Shown piece by piece: positions 45,360 to 54,210 of a DNA stretch of 64,000 nt. The stretch comes from Streptomyces marokkonensis (GTDB lineage Bacteria > Actinomycetota > Actinomycetes > Streptomycetales > Streptomycetaceae): contig NZ_VSKS01000005.1 of NCBI RefSeq assembly GCF_008312835.1, positions 248,001 through 312,000 of the forward strand, read 5' to 3'. The notes under the pieces were generated by a model. That model did no database searches. It was not told the DNA's origin and was given only the letters and a program-made list of their open reading frames with translations. Positions within the stretch are counted from its first letter, which is position 1. Every line of letters starts with the position of its first letter. Position numbers and translations under genes: made by a program.

Positions 45360-45854
45360 TCAGCCGGCGGTGAGGCGTACGGGTTCGATGCCGGAGACGA
45401 GGGTGGCGAGGCCTTGGTCGATGGTGGGGCCGAGGTACCAGTCGCCGGTGTGGTCGAGGGCGTAGACGCGGCCCTGGGTGTCGATGGCGAGGAGGGCCTG
45501 GGTGTCGGTTTCGGCGCCGAGGGGGCAGACCTCGGTGTCGAGGGCGCGGCCGAGGTCGCCGAGGGTGCGGGCCATGTGGAGTCCGTGGAGCGGGTCGATG
45601 TGGAGGTTGGCGGGGGCGACTTGGCGGCCGGGTCCGGTGGGTTTGATGTGGAGGCCGCCGAATTCGGCCCAGGCTTCGACGGCGGCGGGGAAGACGGTGT
45701 GGCGGTGGCCCGCGGGTGAGGTGTGGTCGCGCAGGGTGTCGGCCCAGATCTCGGCCTGTTTGATGTCCCAGCGGCCGGGTTGCCATCCGGCGGCGCGCAG
45801 GGCGGCGTCGACGGGGACGGCGAAGCGGGTGGTGGAGGTGCGGTCGGTGTGCAT
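45360..45854 (-). CDS. SUKH-3 domain immunity-type protein
   Basis: A 164-aa soluble protein. Its core (VDAALRAAGWQPGRWDIKQAEIW around residue 20, then FPAAVEAWAEFGGLHI, INPLHG-like HIDPLHG, CPLGAE, LLAIDTQGRVYALDHTGDWYLGPTIDQGLATLV) matches the SUKH-3 pattern of W-x-P-G-R, an acidic EF-GG segment and a late GD-hGp motif. SUKH proteins are immunity factors against secreted or polymorphic nuclease and deaminase toxins. It is encoded 42 bases before the YwqJ-like deaminase in the same direction, suggesting an immunity-toxin pair. Confidence 0.78.
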   Translation of the reverse strand: MHTDRTSTTRFAVPVDAALRAAGWQPGRWDIKQAEIWADTLRDHTSPAGHRHTVFPAAVEAWAEFGGLHIKPTGPGRQVAPANLHIDPLHGLHMARTLGDLGRALDTEVCPLGAETDTQALLAIDTQGRVYALDHTGDWYLGPTIDQGLATLVSGIEPVRLTAG

Positions 45855-45895
45855 CGGCTCTTCGTTCGTCGAGGTCGTGGTTGGTGCGAGGTGGT

Positions 45896-46426
45896 TCAGC
45901 CGGTGGTGGCGGCGGGGTCGACCATGCGGACGCCGAAGTGGGCGGTGAGGGCGGTGCAGGCGCGGCAGGGGGCGGCGTAGCTGCCGTGGAGGGGGTCGCC
46001 GTCCTCGCGGATGCGGCGGGTGGTGAGTTTGGCTTGTTTGAGGGCTTTGCGTGCTTCGCCGTTGGTCATGGGTTTTCGTGCGGCGCGTTTGCTGCGGGCG
46101 GCGTCGGCGGTGGTGATGTGCCGGGAGATGAGGATGGTTTCGGCGCAGCGGCCGGTGAAGCGGTCGCGCTGGTCGCTGGTGAGGGTGTCGAGGAAGTCCT
46201 TGACGAGGGGGTGGAGGGCGGGGGGTGTGTCGCCGCGGGCGGCGGTGCCGGTGAGGGTTTCGCCGCGGACGGAGAGGGCGGCGGCGATGGTGGGCAGGAT
46301 GCCGTCGCGGCGGTGGTGGAGGGTGGGGGTGTGGGTGGTTCCGGTGGCGCTCCAGCCGATGCGGGGGTCGCCGGAGCGGGGGTCGCCGGATGGGCCGGTG
46401 TGCGTCCCCGGCTGCGTCATGTTCAT
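45896..46426 (-). CDS. YwqJ-like deaminase (polymorphic toxin type)
   Basis: A 176-aa protein. The C-terminal half carries a deaminase core: GRCAETILISRHI (zinc-site Cys/Glu) and, about 55 residues later, APCRACTALTAHFGV (PCxxC). The spacing is typical of YwqJ-related deaminases found as toxin tips. The N-terminus is unstructured and Pro/Gly/Thr-rich, with no signal peptide or delivery domain. Several ATGs follow a strong GGGAGGGG; 46426 gives the best spacing, with 46420, 46432 and 46435 as alternatives. It is upstream of SUKH-3 in the same direction. It may be a stand-alone toxin or a domesticated enzyme acting on nucleic acid. Confidence 0.72.
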   Translation of the reverse strand: MNMTQPGTHTGPSGDPRSGDPRIGWSATGTTHTPTLHHRRDGILPTIAAALSVRGETLTGTAARGDTPPALHPLVKDFLDTLTSDQRDRFTGRCAETILISRHITTADAARSKRAARKPMTNGEARKALKQAKLTTRRIREDGDPLHGSYAAPCRACTALTAHFGVRMVDPAATTG

Positions 46427-46777
46427 GATCATCATCCCCTCCCGAGCATCCCCCCGGAGGTCACAGAGTGCCAAACGGCGTGGCTGATGGGGAAGCTGGG
46501 GCGGTGCGACACGCCCGTGCCCGGGCGGGCTGTCACGGGAGGGTGACGGCTGGTCACGGAAGCGGAGGGGTGGGTGACCGGTGCCGGTGACCGGTCGGGT
46601 CGTACCGCATAGGCTGTCGGCACCGCGATCCATGCGGTGATCCGCGCGGTTGTGCGTGCGGGCGCCGTGCGGGTCGTGGCGGAAAGCAGTCGAGACAGAC
46701 GTGACAGTCGAATACGTTCCGTAACGGTCCGAAGGTGGGCGGTGCGGGCGTACAGAGTGCCGCAGGGGGCAACCGCC
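46427..46777. other. Divergent control region of the deaminase/SUKH cluster
   Basis: A 351-bp gap between the leftward deaminase and the rightward WHH-SUKH gene. It must hold both promoters. I see no convincing inverted repeat or gene; open frames crossing it are antisense shadows. Confidence 0.4.
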
Positions 46778-47797
46778 ATGACGACAGGTCGGCTCGGGCT
46801 GGGGGCACCTCCCGGCCGCCAGGCCGGGGGACAAGCCGCGCCGCCGAACGCGGCCTACGCCGGGCAGGTCGTGCACTTCCCGGATCCGGTGCGGGCGGCC
46901 CGTCACCCGAGAGGGGTGCGGGTGGACGAGCGTGGTTACCCCGACTTCTCGCCCTACGCGCGTGCGGCCGTGGAGATCGCGGAGCCGCCGGAGGGTTTCG
47001 GTGTCGACGAGTTGCGGCTGACGGACTACGTGTCGGCGAACGCGGCGCTGGCGGCGAGCGGGCACGAGCTGTGGGACACGGTGCCGACGGTGGCGACGCC
47101 GCACGGCTGGACGTGGCACCACGTGGTGGGGACGCGGCGGCTGGAGCTGGTGCCGGTCGAGGTGAAGGCGCTGCTGCGGCATCACGGCGGGGTGGCGACG
47201 TCGGCGGTGGACCACGGCAAGCGGGGTACGCGGCCGTTGCAGGAGACGCGTCCGGCGCATTTCGGGCTGCCGAAGTCGGGTGTGGCGGTGACGGAGTCGC
47301 AGGTGCTGGGTGTCGAGGAGGATCTCGGTTACCGGCTGCCGGGTGCGTACCGGTCGTTCCTGAAGGCGGCGGGCGGTTGCGCGCCGGTGGGGACGGCGCT
47401 GGACGCGGAGCTGGGTCTGCTGGTGGACCAGCCGTTCTTCACGGTGCGGGACGAGGCGGCGGTCAACGACCTCGTGTACGTCAACAAGTGCCTGCGGGAT
47501 CATCTGACCAAGGACTATCTGTGCGTGGCCTTCGTGCAGGGCGGCCTGCTGGCCGTGAAGGTGCGGGGCGAGCGGCAGGGTTCGGTGTGGTTCTGCGCGT
47601 ACGACGACGCGCGCGACGTCGATCCGTCGTGGGCGCCTGCCGAGCGGGTGGAGCGGCTGCTGCTGGCGTGCGGTGACGACTTCGACGCGTTCCTCGCGCG
47701 GCTGGCGGGCTCTCCGCCGGAGCTGGAGACGGTGGCGAATCTGATGGTGGACGGCGGGTTCGCGCGTGCCGTTCCGGTTTCTTCCGCGGGGGAGTGA
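46778..47797 (+). CDS. WHH-type HNH nuclease domain fused to SUKH (SMI1/KNR4) domain
   Basis: A 339-aa fusion. Residues 60-145 read YPDFSPYARAAVEIAEPPEG, then VSANAALAASGHELWDTVPT, followed by GWTWHHVV (W113-H114-H115), LELVPVEVKALLRHHGG. That is the WHH variant of the HNH/endonuclease VII treble clef used as toxin tips. Residues 165-325 form a SUKH-1/SMI1 domain (VEEDLGYRLPGAYRSFLKAA, GLLVDQPFFTVRD, VWFCAYDDARDVDPSWAP). Toxin and immunity folds on one chain are unusual. ATG 46778 is favoured; there is no signal peptide. It is followed after 9 bases by the large deaminase fusion, probably in one operon. Confidence 0.75.
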   Translation: MTTGRLGLGAPPGRQAGGQAAPPNAAYAGQVVHFPDPVRAARHPRGVRVDERGYPDFSPYARAAVEIAEPPEGFGVDELRLTDYVSANAALAASGHELWDTVPTVATPHGWTWHHVVGTRRLELVPVEVKALLRHHGGVATSAVDHGKRGTRPLQETRPAHFGLPKSGVAVTESQVLGVEEDLGYRLPGAYRSFLKAAGGCAPVGTALDAELGLLVDQPFFTVRDEAAVNDLVYVNKCLRDHLTKDYLCVAFVQGGLLAVKVRGERQGSVWFCAYDDARDVDPSWAPAERVERLLLACGDDFDAFLARLAGSPPELETVANLMVDGGFARAVPVSSAGE

Positions 47798-47806
47798 GCT
47801 TCGGCG

Positions 47807-50452
47807 ATGGTGACGTTCGCGCAGGCGCAGGAGCGCGCGGAGGAGTGGATCAACGGGGATGTCCCGTCGTACCAGCATCGTGAGGTGCGGGTGCGGGAGT
47901 TCGACCTCGGGTTCGTGGTGTGGCCGGAGGACCGTGCGGACGGGCCCCGTTCGGACGGTGGTGCGCAGCGGCTGGTGATCGCCCGCGACAGCGGTGAGGC
48001 GACGTTGTGGCCCGCGCTGCCGGTGGGTGAGGTGATCCGCCGGTACGAGGAGGAGTACGGCCGTGCCGCCGCGGCGCCCGAGCCGGCGCCGGCGCCGGCG
48101 CGGGTGGATCTGAATCAGACGTCGTTCCTGCTGAGTCCGCCGGAGTGGCTGCAGGAGGCGGCGGACCGGCTGGGGATTCCGGATCGGCGCGGGGAGAGTG
48201 CGGGGGGTGCCGCGGGGGCCGGTGGGGTTCCGGGGCAGGCTCCGGAACCGGGCGCGGCTGCGTCCTCCGCTTCCGCCTCCTCTTCTTCTCCCTCTTCATC
48301 TTCCGATTCCGGCTCGGGTGTGTCCGGCGGTGCGGGTTCGGGCTGGGCCGCGGACTCCGTCCCGGCCGTGTCGGGCCGGGACGCGGCGCCGCAGGGCGCT
48401 TCGGCGGGTCCGGCCGCCGGGGCGGGGAGCGGGGCGGCGTGGCCCGCCGCCGGGGGGAGTGGTTCTCCGGCGGGTGCCGGCGCGCCCGCCGGGGCGACGC
48501 CGTGGGCCGGTACGGACACCAACGCCGATGCCGGTGAGGACCGTTCCGTACCGCTGCCGGAGACCGTGTTCGCGCCGCAGCTGAGCGAGTCCGGTGACGA
48601 CACGCCGACGCCTCCGCCCTCGGCGACGGCGGAGGCGCGGACGGCGCTGCTGTCGGGCGGCAGTCAGCTCCCGCCGACGGCTGTGGCGCCGGCGCTTCCG
48701 GATCCCGAGGCGCAGCGGGGAACGCCGCCGCCCTCGCGGGGTGGTGTGCCCGGCACGCCCGCGCCCGGCACACCCGCGCCGGGTGCGCCGACGCCGCCGC
48801 CGGCGGGTCCGGGTGCGCCGGAGCGGCCGCTCGCGCCCCACGCCGGTGACATCGCCGACGCCGCGACCAGCAAGGCGACCCGGCCCCCGCGTCGTGGCCC
48901 GGGTGCGACGACGCCGCCTCCTCCGGGCGCCCCGGGGACCCCGGGCGCGCGGCCGGGCGGCACGCCCCCGTCTCCGCCGGGTCCGGCGGGCGGGTACGTA
49001 CCGACGCAGATGGTGTCGTCGCTGGGCCCGGAGGGGCCCGGCACCCCGACGCCGCCTCCGCCCGGTGCGCCGAGCGCGCCCGGCGGGACGCCGCCCGGTG
49101 GTGTCCACCACGCGGCGACGATGTTCGCCGACCCGGGAGGGACGGGCCCGGGTGCTCCCGGAACACCGGCGCCTCCGGGGCCCCCCGGAGCTCCCCAGCC
49201 GCCCGGCGTCCCGGGTGCTCCTGGTGCTCCGGGAGCTCCCGGAGCGGCGGGAGGCGGCCGCCCGCCCGTGCACCACGCGGAGACCGTGCTGGCCGCGCCC
49301 CCGGTGGGCGGCCCCGGTGCGCCTCCGCCCCCGGCTCCGCCCGGTGTGCCCGGCGGCGCTCACCCGATGCCGCCCGGAGCGGTGCCGCCCGGAGCGGTGC
49401 CGCCGGGCGCCGTGCCGCCCGGTGTCCCCGGTCCGGGGCAGCCGCCGGCGTACGGCTACCCGCCGCAGCCCACCGGCCTGCCGACCGTCGGGCCCGGCTA
49501 CCAGGCCGTGCTGCGCTACCGCGCACAAGACGGTTCCGAGCAGCAGCTGATCCGGCGTTCGGCGCCGGGCACGCCGCACCCGGAGTGGCAGATCTTCCAC
49601 GAGCTGCGCGCCATGAACGTGCCGCCGGACCAGGTGCTGGAGCTGCACACCGAGCTGGAGTCGTGCGAGCTGCCGGGTGCGTACTGCGCGCGGATGATCC
49701 GCGAGCAGTGGCCGCAGGCGCGGATCACGAGCATCGCCCCGTACGGCACGGATCACGCGAGCAGGCAGCAGGGCATGCAGCAACTGCTCGCCCACCAGGG
49801 GGAGTTGCACCAGGTCGCGGACGGTCCGGCGCGTCCCGCCCCCATCCGCGCGCCGATTCCGCCGGTGCAGCCGGCGCCGCCGGTTCCGCCGGAGGCCGTC
49901 GCGCAGGAGCTGGCCGGGGCGTTCGGGCCGGGTGTGTTCCGCTTCGAGCAGGCGGCGGTGTCCCGGCAGGGCGTGCCGCCGGTCGTGGCGCACACGCTGG
50001 TGATGGCGGGGCTGCCGGTGGACATGGGCCCGTTCTTCTGGGCGCAGGCGCAGCCGGGCCGTCCGGTGCCGACACTGGCGGAGCTGGCGGCGGAGCGGGG
50101 TGTGCCGGCGGCCCCGGACGCGGGTTCGTACCTGGTGATGGGCAGCGACTTCGGCAAGGCGATCTGTGTGCAGTACGGCACGGCGAACATCGTCGCGGTG
50201 CCGGTGGAGGCCGGGCCGGGCGGTGCGCCGGTGCCGCCGCAGTTCGTGAACACCGGTCTGCCGGAGTTCGCGCGCTGTCTGGCGCTGCTCGGCCGGATGT
50301 GGCGGCTGCGGTTCGGGCTGAACCAGGAGCAGGCGGGCCGCTGGACCGTGGACTTCCAGGCACAGCTGGCCGCGCTGGACGCGGCGGCGCTGGGTTCGCC
50401 GGAGAGCTGGTGGTCGGTGCTGCTGGAGCAGATGTGGGACGGGCTGCTGTGA
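47807..50452 (+). CDS. Imm35-like/deaminase/SUKH-4 multidomain protein
   Basis: An 881-aa protein. Residues 1-95 resemble YrhB/Imm35 (FAQAQERAEEWINGDVP, FDLGFVVWPED, IARDSGEATLWPALP). Residues 100-560 are a long Pro/Gly/Ala-rich disordered linker with tandem PGAVPP- and PGTPTPPPPG-like repeats and recurrent HHA(A/E)T(M/V) blocks. Residues 570-690 hold a deaminase core (LELHTELESCELPGAYC, with H614, E616 and two Cys), like XOO_2897-type toxins. Residues 700-881 resemble SUKH-4 (GVPPVVAHTLVMAGLPVDMG, GSYLVMGSDFGKAICV, FVNTGLPEFARCLALLGRMW). It probably combines immunity and effector modules in one polypeptide. GTG/ATG choice: ATG 47807. Confidence 0.75.
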   Translation: MVTFAQAQERAEEWINGDVPSYQHREVRVREFDLGFVVWPEDRADGPRSDGGAQRLVIARDSGEATLWPALPVGEVIRRYEEEYGRAAAAPEPAPAPARVDLNQTSFLLSPPEWLQEAADRLGIPDRRGESAGGAAGAGGVPGQAPEPGAAASSASASSSSPSSSSDSGSGVSGGAGSGWAADSVPAVSGRDAAPQGASAGPAAGAGSGAAWPAAGGSGSPAGAGAPAGATPWAGTDTNADAGEDRSVPLPETVFAPQLSESGDDTPTPPPSATAEARTALLSGGSQLPPTAVAPALPDPEAQRGTPPPSRGGVPGTPAPGTPAPGAPTPPPAGPGAPERPLAPHAGDIADAATSKATRPPRRGPGATTPPPPGAPGTPGARPGGTPPSPPGPAGGYVPTQMVSSLGPEGPGTPTPPPPGAPSAPGGTPPGGVHHAATMFADPGGTGPGAPGTPAPPGPPGAPQPPGVPGAPGAPGAPGAAGGGRPPVHHAETVLAAPPVGGPGAPPPPAPPGVPGGAHPMPPGAVPPGAVPPGAVPPGVPGPGQPPAYGYPPQPTGLPTVGPGYQAVLRYRAQDGSEQQLIRRSAPGTPHPEWQIFHELRAMNVPPDQVLELHTELESCELPGAYCARMIREQWPQARITSIAPYGTDHASRQQGMQQLLAHQGELHQVADGPARPAPIRAPIPPVQPAPPVPPEAVAQELAGAFGPGVFRFEQAAVSRQGVPPVVAHTLVMAGLPVDMGPFFWAQAQPGRPVPTLAELAAERGVPAAPDAGSYLVMGSDFGKAICVQYGTANIVAVPVEAGPGGAPVPPQFVNTGLPEFARCLALLGRMWRLRFGLNQEQAGRWTVDFQAQLAALDAAALGSPESWWSVLLEQMWDGLL

Positions 50453-50483
50453 TCCGTCGTCGCTGAACCCGCGTGACGCGAGG

Positions 50484-50518
50484 AGCCGGGCCCGGTCGTG
50501 GGACGACCGGGCCCGGCT
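50484..50518. terminator. Terminator after the SUKH-4 fusion gene
   Basis: A perfect stem of 15 or more bp (GCCGGGCCCGGTCGT and complement) with a GGG loop, 32 bases beyond the stop codon at 50452. Confidence 0.7.
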
Positions 50519-50652
50519 TCTGCGTGCCCGCTCCGCGGAGTGTCGCGTTATGAACACTTCCGTGTGATCCATCAAGATGTGCGCGATTCATCCCATTTCG
50601 TACTCGGTCGTCGTGGTGGGCTTCGTGTCCGTCGGTGGAGAGGGGTTCCAGG

Positions 50653-51537
50653 GTGAGCAGTGCATCGGTGTCGTCGCAGGGCTTCGAGGTGGTGCGGGGG
50701 CGCGGGTACCGTCCCCTGCAGGTGATCGCGTACGTCGAGGCGCTCTCGGACGATCGTGACGCCGCCTGGGAGCGGGCGGCGCGGCTCACCGTGCTGGCCC
50801 GCGAGATGGAGGAGGAGCTGGAGCTGCTGCGCGCACGGGTGGCCGCGCTGCCTCCGCAGACGTACGAATCGCTCGGGGAGGGCGCCCGGCGGCTGTTCGA
50901 GCTGGCCCGGGAGGAGGCGACGGCCGTACGGGAGGCGGCCCGGCAGTGGGCGCAGGACGTCACGGATCTGGCCCGGGACGAGGCCGCGGGCGTGCGGGAC
51001 GCCGCACAGGCGTACGCGGACACGGTGCGCGCCGGATCGGACGAGCACGCCCGTGAGCTGCTCCTCGCGGCCCGCGAGGAGGCCGACGGGATCCGGATCG
51101 AGGCCCGGCTGGAGGTGAAGGAGCGGCGCGGGGAGACGCTGTCGGTGTTGCGGGAGATGCGGGAGCGCACCTCCGGGATGCTCGCCGAGGTGGCCGGGGA
51201 ACAGGCGGCACGGCTGGACGAGGTGGAGCGGGAGGAGGCCGGACGGGTGGCCGCGCTGGACGCCCGTCAGGCGGAGGCGGAGGCCCGCGCGCAGGCCGCG
51301 GTGGCCGAGGCGCGGCAGGTGTTCGCCGACGCGGAGGAGTCGGCCCGCCGCCGCGCGGAGGAGGCGGAGGAACGCGCGGCGGAGGTGCTCGCCGAGGCGC
51401 GCGCCCGCGCGGAGGGCATCGCGCGGGAGACCGAACGGGTGCTGCGCGACCACGCCGGCCGGCGGGAGGACGTGCAGACGCACATGGACCATGTGTGCGC
51501 CAGCCTCAGCGCGCTGACCGGCCGCGTGGTGGAGTGA
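50653..51537 (+). CDS. Coiled-coil (DivIVA/Scy-like, cellulose-binding-type) protein
   Basis: A 294-aa protein. It opens with VVRGRGYRPLQVIAYVEALS, a DivIVA-like N-terminal signature. From about residue 40 to 280 it is an almost unbroken Ala/Glu/Arg heptad-type coiled coil (for example AREEATAVREAARQWAQDVT and EAEARAQAAVAEARQVFADA). There is no membrane segment or catalytic motif. Actinomycete relatives are annotated cellulose-binding or polar-growth scaffold proteins. The GTG at 50653 begins VSSASVSSQGF. It stands alone after a terminator, so it has its own promoter. A cytoskeletal or polar role is inferred. Confidence 0.7.
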   Translation: MSSASVSSQGFEVVRGRGYRPLQVIAYVEALSDDRDAAWERAARLTVLAREMEEELELLRARVAALPPQTYESLGEGARRLFELAREEATAVREAARQWAQDVTDLARDEAAGVRDAAQAYADTVRAGSDEHARELLLAAREEADGIRIEARLEVKERRGETLSVLREMRERTSGMLAEVAGEQAARLDEVEREEAGRVAALDARQAEAEARAQAAVAEARQVFADAEESARRRAEEAEERAAEVLAEARARAEGIARETERVLRDHAGRREDVQTHMDHVCASLSALTGRVVE

Positions 51538-51544
51538 GCGGGGT

Positions 51545-53161
51545 TCACGTCCTCCTGCGTGCCGCCCCGGCGAGGATCCAGCCCTCCACCGCCTCGTACT
51601 GGCGCCGCTGTTCCTCCGCCCGGGCCCGGCCGGAGGCCACCGTGCCGAGCCAGCCGCAGAGGAAGCCGGCGGGGATGGAGAGCAGGCCGGTGGTGGTGAA
51701 CGGGAACCAGTTGAAGTCGGCGTCGGGGAAGGCGGAGACGGGCGACCCGGAGACCAGGTTGGTGCCCGGCATCAGCAGGAGCACGGCCAGGGAGCCGCCG
51801 ATGAGGGTGGCGAGCAGGCCCGTGCGGGTGTAGCGGCGCCAGAAGAGGCTGTAGACGAGGGCCGGCGCGATGGCGGAGGCGCCGAGGCAGAAGGACAGGG
51901 TGACCAGGGGCTGCAGGCTGTGGTGCTGCACCACGGTGGCCAGCACGATCGCGGGGACGCCCACCGCGAGTGCGGCGAGGCGGGCCAGGACCATCTCGCG
52001 GCGCGGTGACATCTCCTGGACGCGGGACGCGAAGACGTCGTGGGCGAGGGAGTTGGCGCAGGCGAGGATCATGCCGGCGACGGAGGCCAGGACGGTGAGG
52101 AAGATGGCCGTGGTGACGGTGGTGAAGAGGAAGGTCTCCGCCGTGGACACCTCCGGGCCGAACGCGGCCTGCGTGCCGAGCAGATAGGCGGTGTTGCCCC
52201 GCGGGTCGGCCTGGGCGATGGCGGCCCGCCCGGCCAGCGCGGTCGCGCCGAAGCCGATGACGGTGATGACGAGCACGAACAGGGCCACACCGGACACCGC
52301 CCAGGACATCGAGCGGCGCACCTGGCGGGCGCTGGAGGCGGTGTACATGCGCATGGTGACGTGGGGCAGGCAGGCGCCGCCGAGGACGACCGTCAGCTGC
52401 GAGGTGATCATGTCAAGACCGGGACTGGCGCCGCCGCTGAACTGCAGGCCGGAGGCGAGGAAGGCGTCGCCCACGCCGCTGTTGGCGGCGGCCGCGTCGA
52501 ACAGGGCGCCCGGGTTCCAGTCGAACCGGTTCAGGACGAGGGCGGCGACGACGATGCCGGAGCCGAGCAGCAGCACCATCTTCAGGATCTGGATGAGGGC
52601 GGTGCCCTTCATGCCGCCGATCGCCGCGTAGCTGATCATCAGGGCGCCCACGCCGACGATGCAGCCCGTCTGCAGGGACTCGCCGGAGAAACCGAGGATG
52701 AACCCCATCAGCTGGCCGGTGCCGGCGAGTTGCACCAGCATCAGCGGCAGCAGCGCGGCGAGGGTGACGACGCTCGCGGTGATCCGTATCCCGCGTCCCT
52801 GCGGCATGCGCCGGGTGAGCGCGTCGCCCATGGTGAACCGGCCCGCGTTGCGCAGGGGTTCGGCCAGCAGGAACATGAGCAGCATCAGGGACAGGGCGGT
52901 GCTCAGCGCGAGCACGGTCCCGTCGTACCCGAACAGCGCGATGACGCCGCCGGTGCCGAGGACGGTCGCGGCGGAGATGTAGTCACCGGCGATGGCCAGG
53001 CCGTTGCGCATGGGGGACAGGGAGCCGTAGCCGGTGTAGAACTCGTCGAGGTCGTCGCGGTCGGGGCCGGTCATCACGCACAGCAGCAGGGTGACCGTGG
53101 CGACCGCGGAGAAGCCGACAAGGGCCATGGCCTGCGTGTCGCCGCCGGACTGCGGGGTCAT
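51545..53161 (-). CDS. Cation/acetate-type symporter (SSS family, ActP-like)
   Basis: A 538-aa polytopic transporter with 13-14 helices. ActP-like marks are RDDLDEFYTGYGSLSPMRNG, GDYISAATVLGTGGVIALFG, LAEPLRNAGRFTMGDALTRR and LDMITSQLTVVLGGACLPHV. It should take up acetate or a related short carboxylate with a cation. The start overlaps the stop of the DUF485 gene by 4 bases, the known yjcH-actP arrangement. Its C-terminal tail is short and basic. Confidence 0.87.
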   Translation of the reverse strand: MTPQSGGDTQAMALVGFSAVATVTLLLCVMTGPDRDDLDEFYTGYGSLSPMRNGLAIAGDYISAATVLGTGGVIALFGYDGTVLALSTALSLMLLMFLLAEPLRNAGRFTMGDALTRRMPQGRGIRITASVVTLAALLPLMLVQLAGTGQLMGFILGFSGESLQTGCIVGVGALMISYAAIGGMKGTALIQILKMVLLLGSGIVVAALVLNRFDWNPGALFDAAAANSGVGDAFLASGLQFSGGASPGLDMITSQLTVVLGGACLPHVTMRMYTASSARQVRRSMSWAVSGVALFVLVITVIGFGATALAGRAAIAQADPRGNTAYLLGTQAAFGPEVSTAETFLFTTVTTAIFLTVLASVAGMILACANSLAHDVFASRVQEMSPRREMVLARLAALAVGVPAIVLATVVQHHSLQPLVTLSFCLGASAIAPALVYSLFWRRYTRTGLLATLIGGSLAVLLLMPGTNLVSGSPVSAFPDADFNWFPFTTTGLLSIPAGFLCGWLGTVASGRARAEEQRRQYEAVEGWILAGAARRRT

Positions 53162-53616
53162 CGTGTCGCCTCCCGCTTGGCGTCCAGCGCGGCCTGACGG
53201 CGGATGAGGTCGGCGAGGGGGTCGACGCGGCGGCGGGCGGTGCCCTCGTACAGGGCGATCGCCAGCCAGGTGACGGGCACTTGGAGCACGGCCAGGAGCA
53301 GCCCGGTGGGGACGCCGTCGGTGACGGTGCCCGTCATGAAGGACGGGGCGAACGCCGACAGGACGAGGAAGAGGACGAAGTACCCGAGTGCGGTGAGGGT
53401 GGCGGTGCGGCGCTGCCAGCGGTAGGCGCTGCGCAGCCGGCGCAGGTCGGAGTGGTGCCCGAGCGGGGCGTGGTGGGGAGCGGGTCTCGGCTCGGGGGCG
53501 GGCGGGGCCGGGGGCTGCCAGGGGTAGGTGGCGTAGGAGGGGGAGGCGGCGTTCGGGGGGTGCGGGTGGGGGGCCCGGTGCGGGTGGGGACGGTGCCGGT
53601 ACGGGTCGGTGGACAT
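53158..53616 (-). CDS. DUF485-family membrane protein (symporter partner)
   Basis: A 152-aa protein. The first 60 residues are Pro/His-rich (PYRHRPHPHRAPHPHPPNAA). The DUF485 core (LRRLRSAYRWQRRTATLTAL, GYFVLFLVLSAFAPSFM) follows, with a second hydrophobic helix (VPTGLLLAVLQVPVTWLAIA). DUF485 proteins (YjcH in E. coli) are encoded directly upstream of ActP symporters. ATG 53616 follows GGAGAACGGG; the longer frame to 53808 is unsupported. Confidence 0.82.
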   Translation of the reverse strand: MSTDPYRHRPHPHRAPHPHPPNAASPSYATYPWQPPAPPAPEPRPAPHHAPLGHHSDLRRLRSAYRWQRRTATLTALGYFVLFLVLSAFAPSFMTGTVTDGVPTGLLLAVLQVPVTWLAIALYEGTARRRVDPLADLIRRQAALDAKREATR

Positions 53617-54210
53617 CCCGTTCTCCTTGCGTGGCTCGGGTCCGTGCGGGGACGGCAGGGAGGGGGTGGGGAGCGGATCCCGCACGCTACTCGCGCGTAC
53701 GGGGGTGCGCTGCGTTTTGGCCGAACTGAGCGGTCGGTATGCGCTTACCGCGTCGTCCCCGGGTCTGACCTGGGGTGTTACCCGGATTAACTCAGACTTT
53801 TGCGCCACGAAGTCCCGTGCGCGGGGCCCGACTTGACCCTGACGCGACGGGAGGGTGGAGCCTCGGATGCGTCCGGAGGAGGAGCCGACCCCGAGACGGA
53901 CTCCGCCCGTCGGCGGAGAGCCCCTAGGGGTACCTCCGTACTACGGCTCGGGGAGGGTTCGTACCGGCGGAGGACGAGAAGGGGGCGGAGTCGTCCTTAA
54001 CCTGGCTTTACGCCGCCGGGGGTGGCCAGGCACAGCGGCGGGGGTGGGGTTTTCCTCAGGAAAAGACTGCGCTGAACACCAGGGCGCCCGACCCCCTCGC
54101 ACCGCGAGACTGAAGCACACCGCACCACAACGCACCGAACGGCCGCCGAGTACGGAGGGCGGCCGCCGGGGCACCGCATTCACTTTGCTGACCGACATAG
54201 GAGACTTACC
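53617..54210. other. 594-bp divergent intergenic region
   Basis: No supported gene lies between the DUF485 gene and the ABC ATPase gene. A 15-bp inverted repeat, TTTTCCT-C-AGGAAAA (54050-54064), about 150 bases upstream of the ABC genes is the only striking element. It may be an operator for the exporter. Confidence 0.45.
54050..54064. promoter_or_regulatory. TTTTCCT-C-AGGAAAA inverted repeat
   Basis: A perfect 7-bp inverted repeat with one central base, AT-rich against a very GC-rich background, about 150 bases upstream of the ABC exporter operon. Which protein binds it is unknown. Confidence 0.4.
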
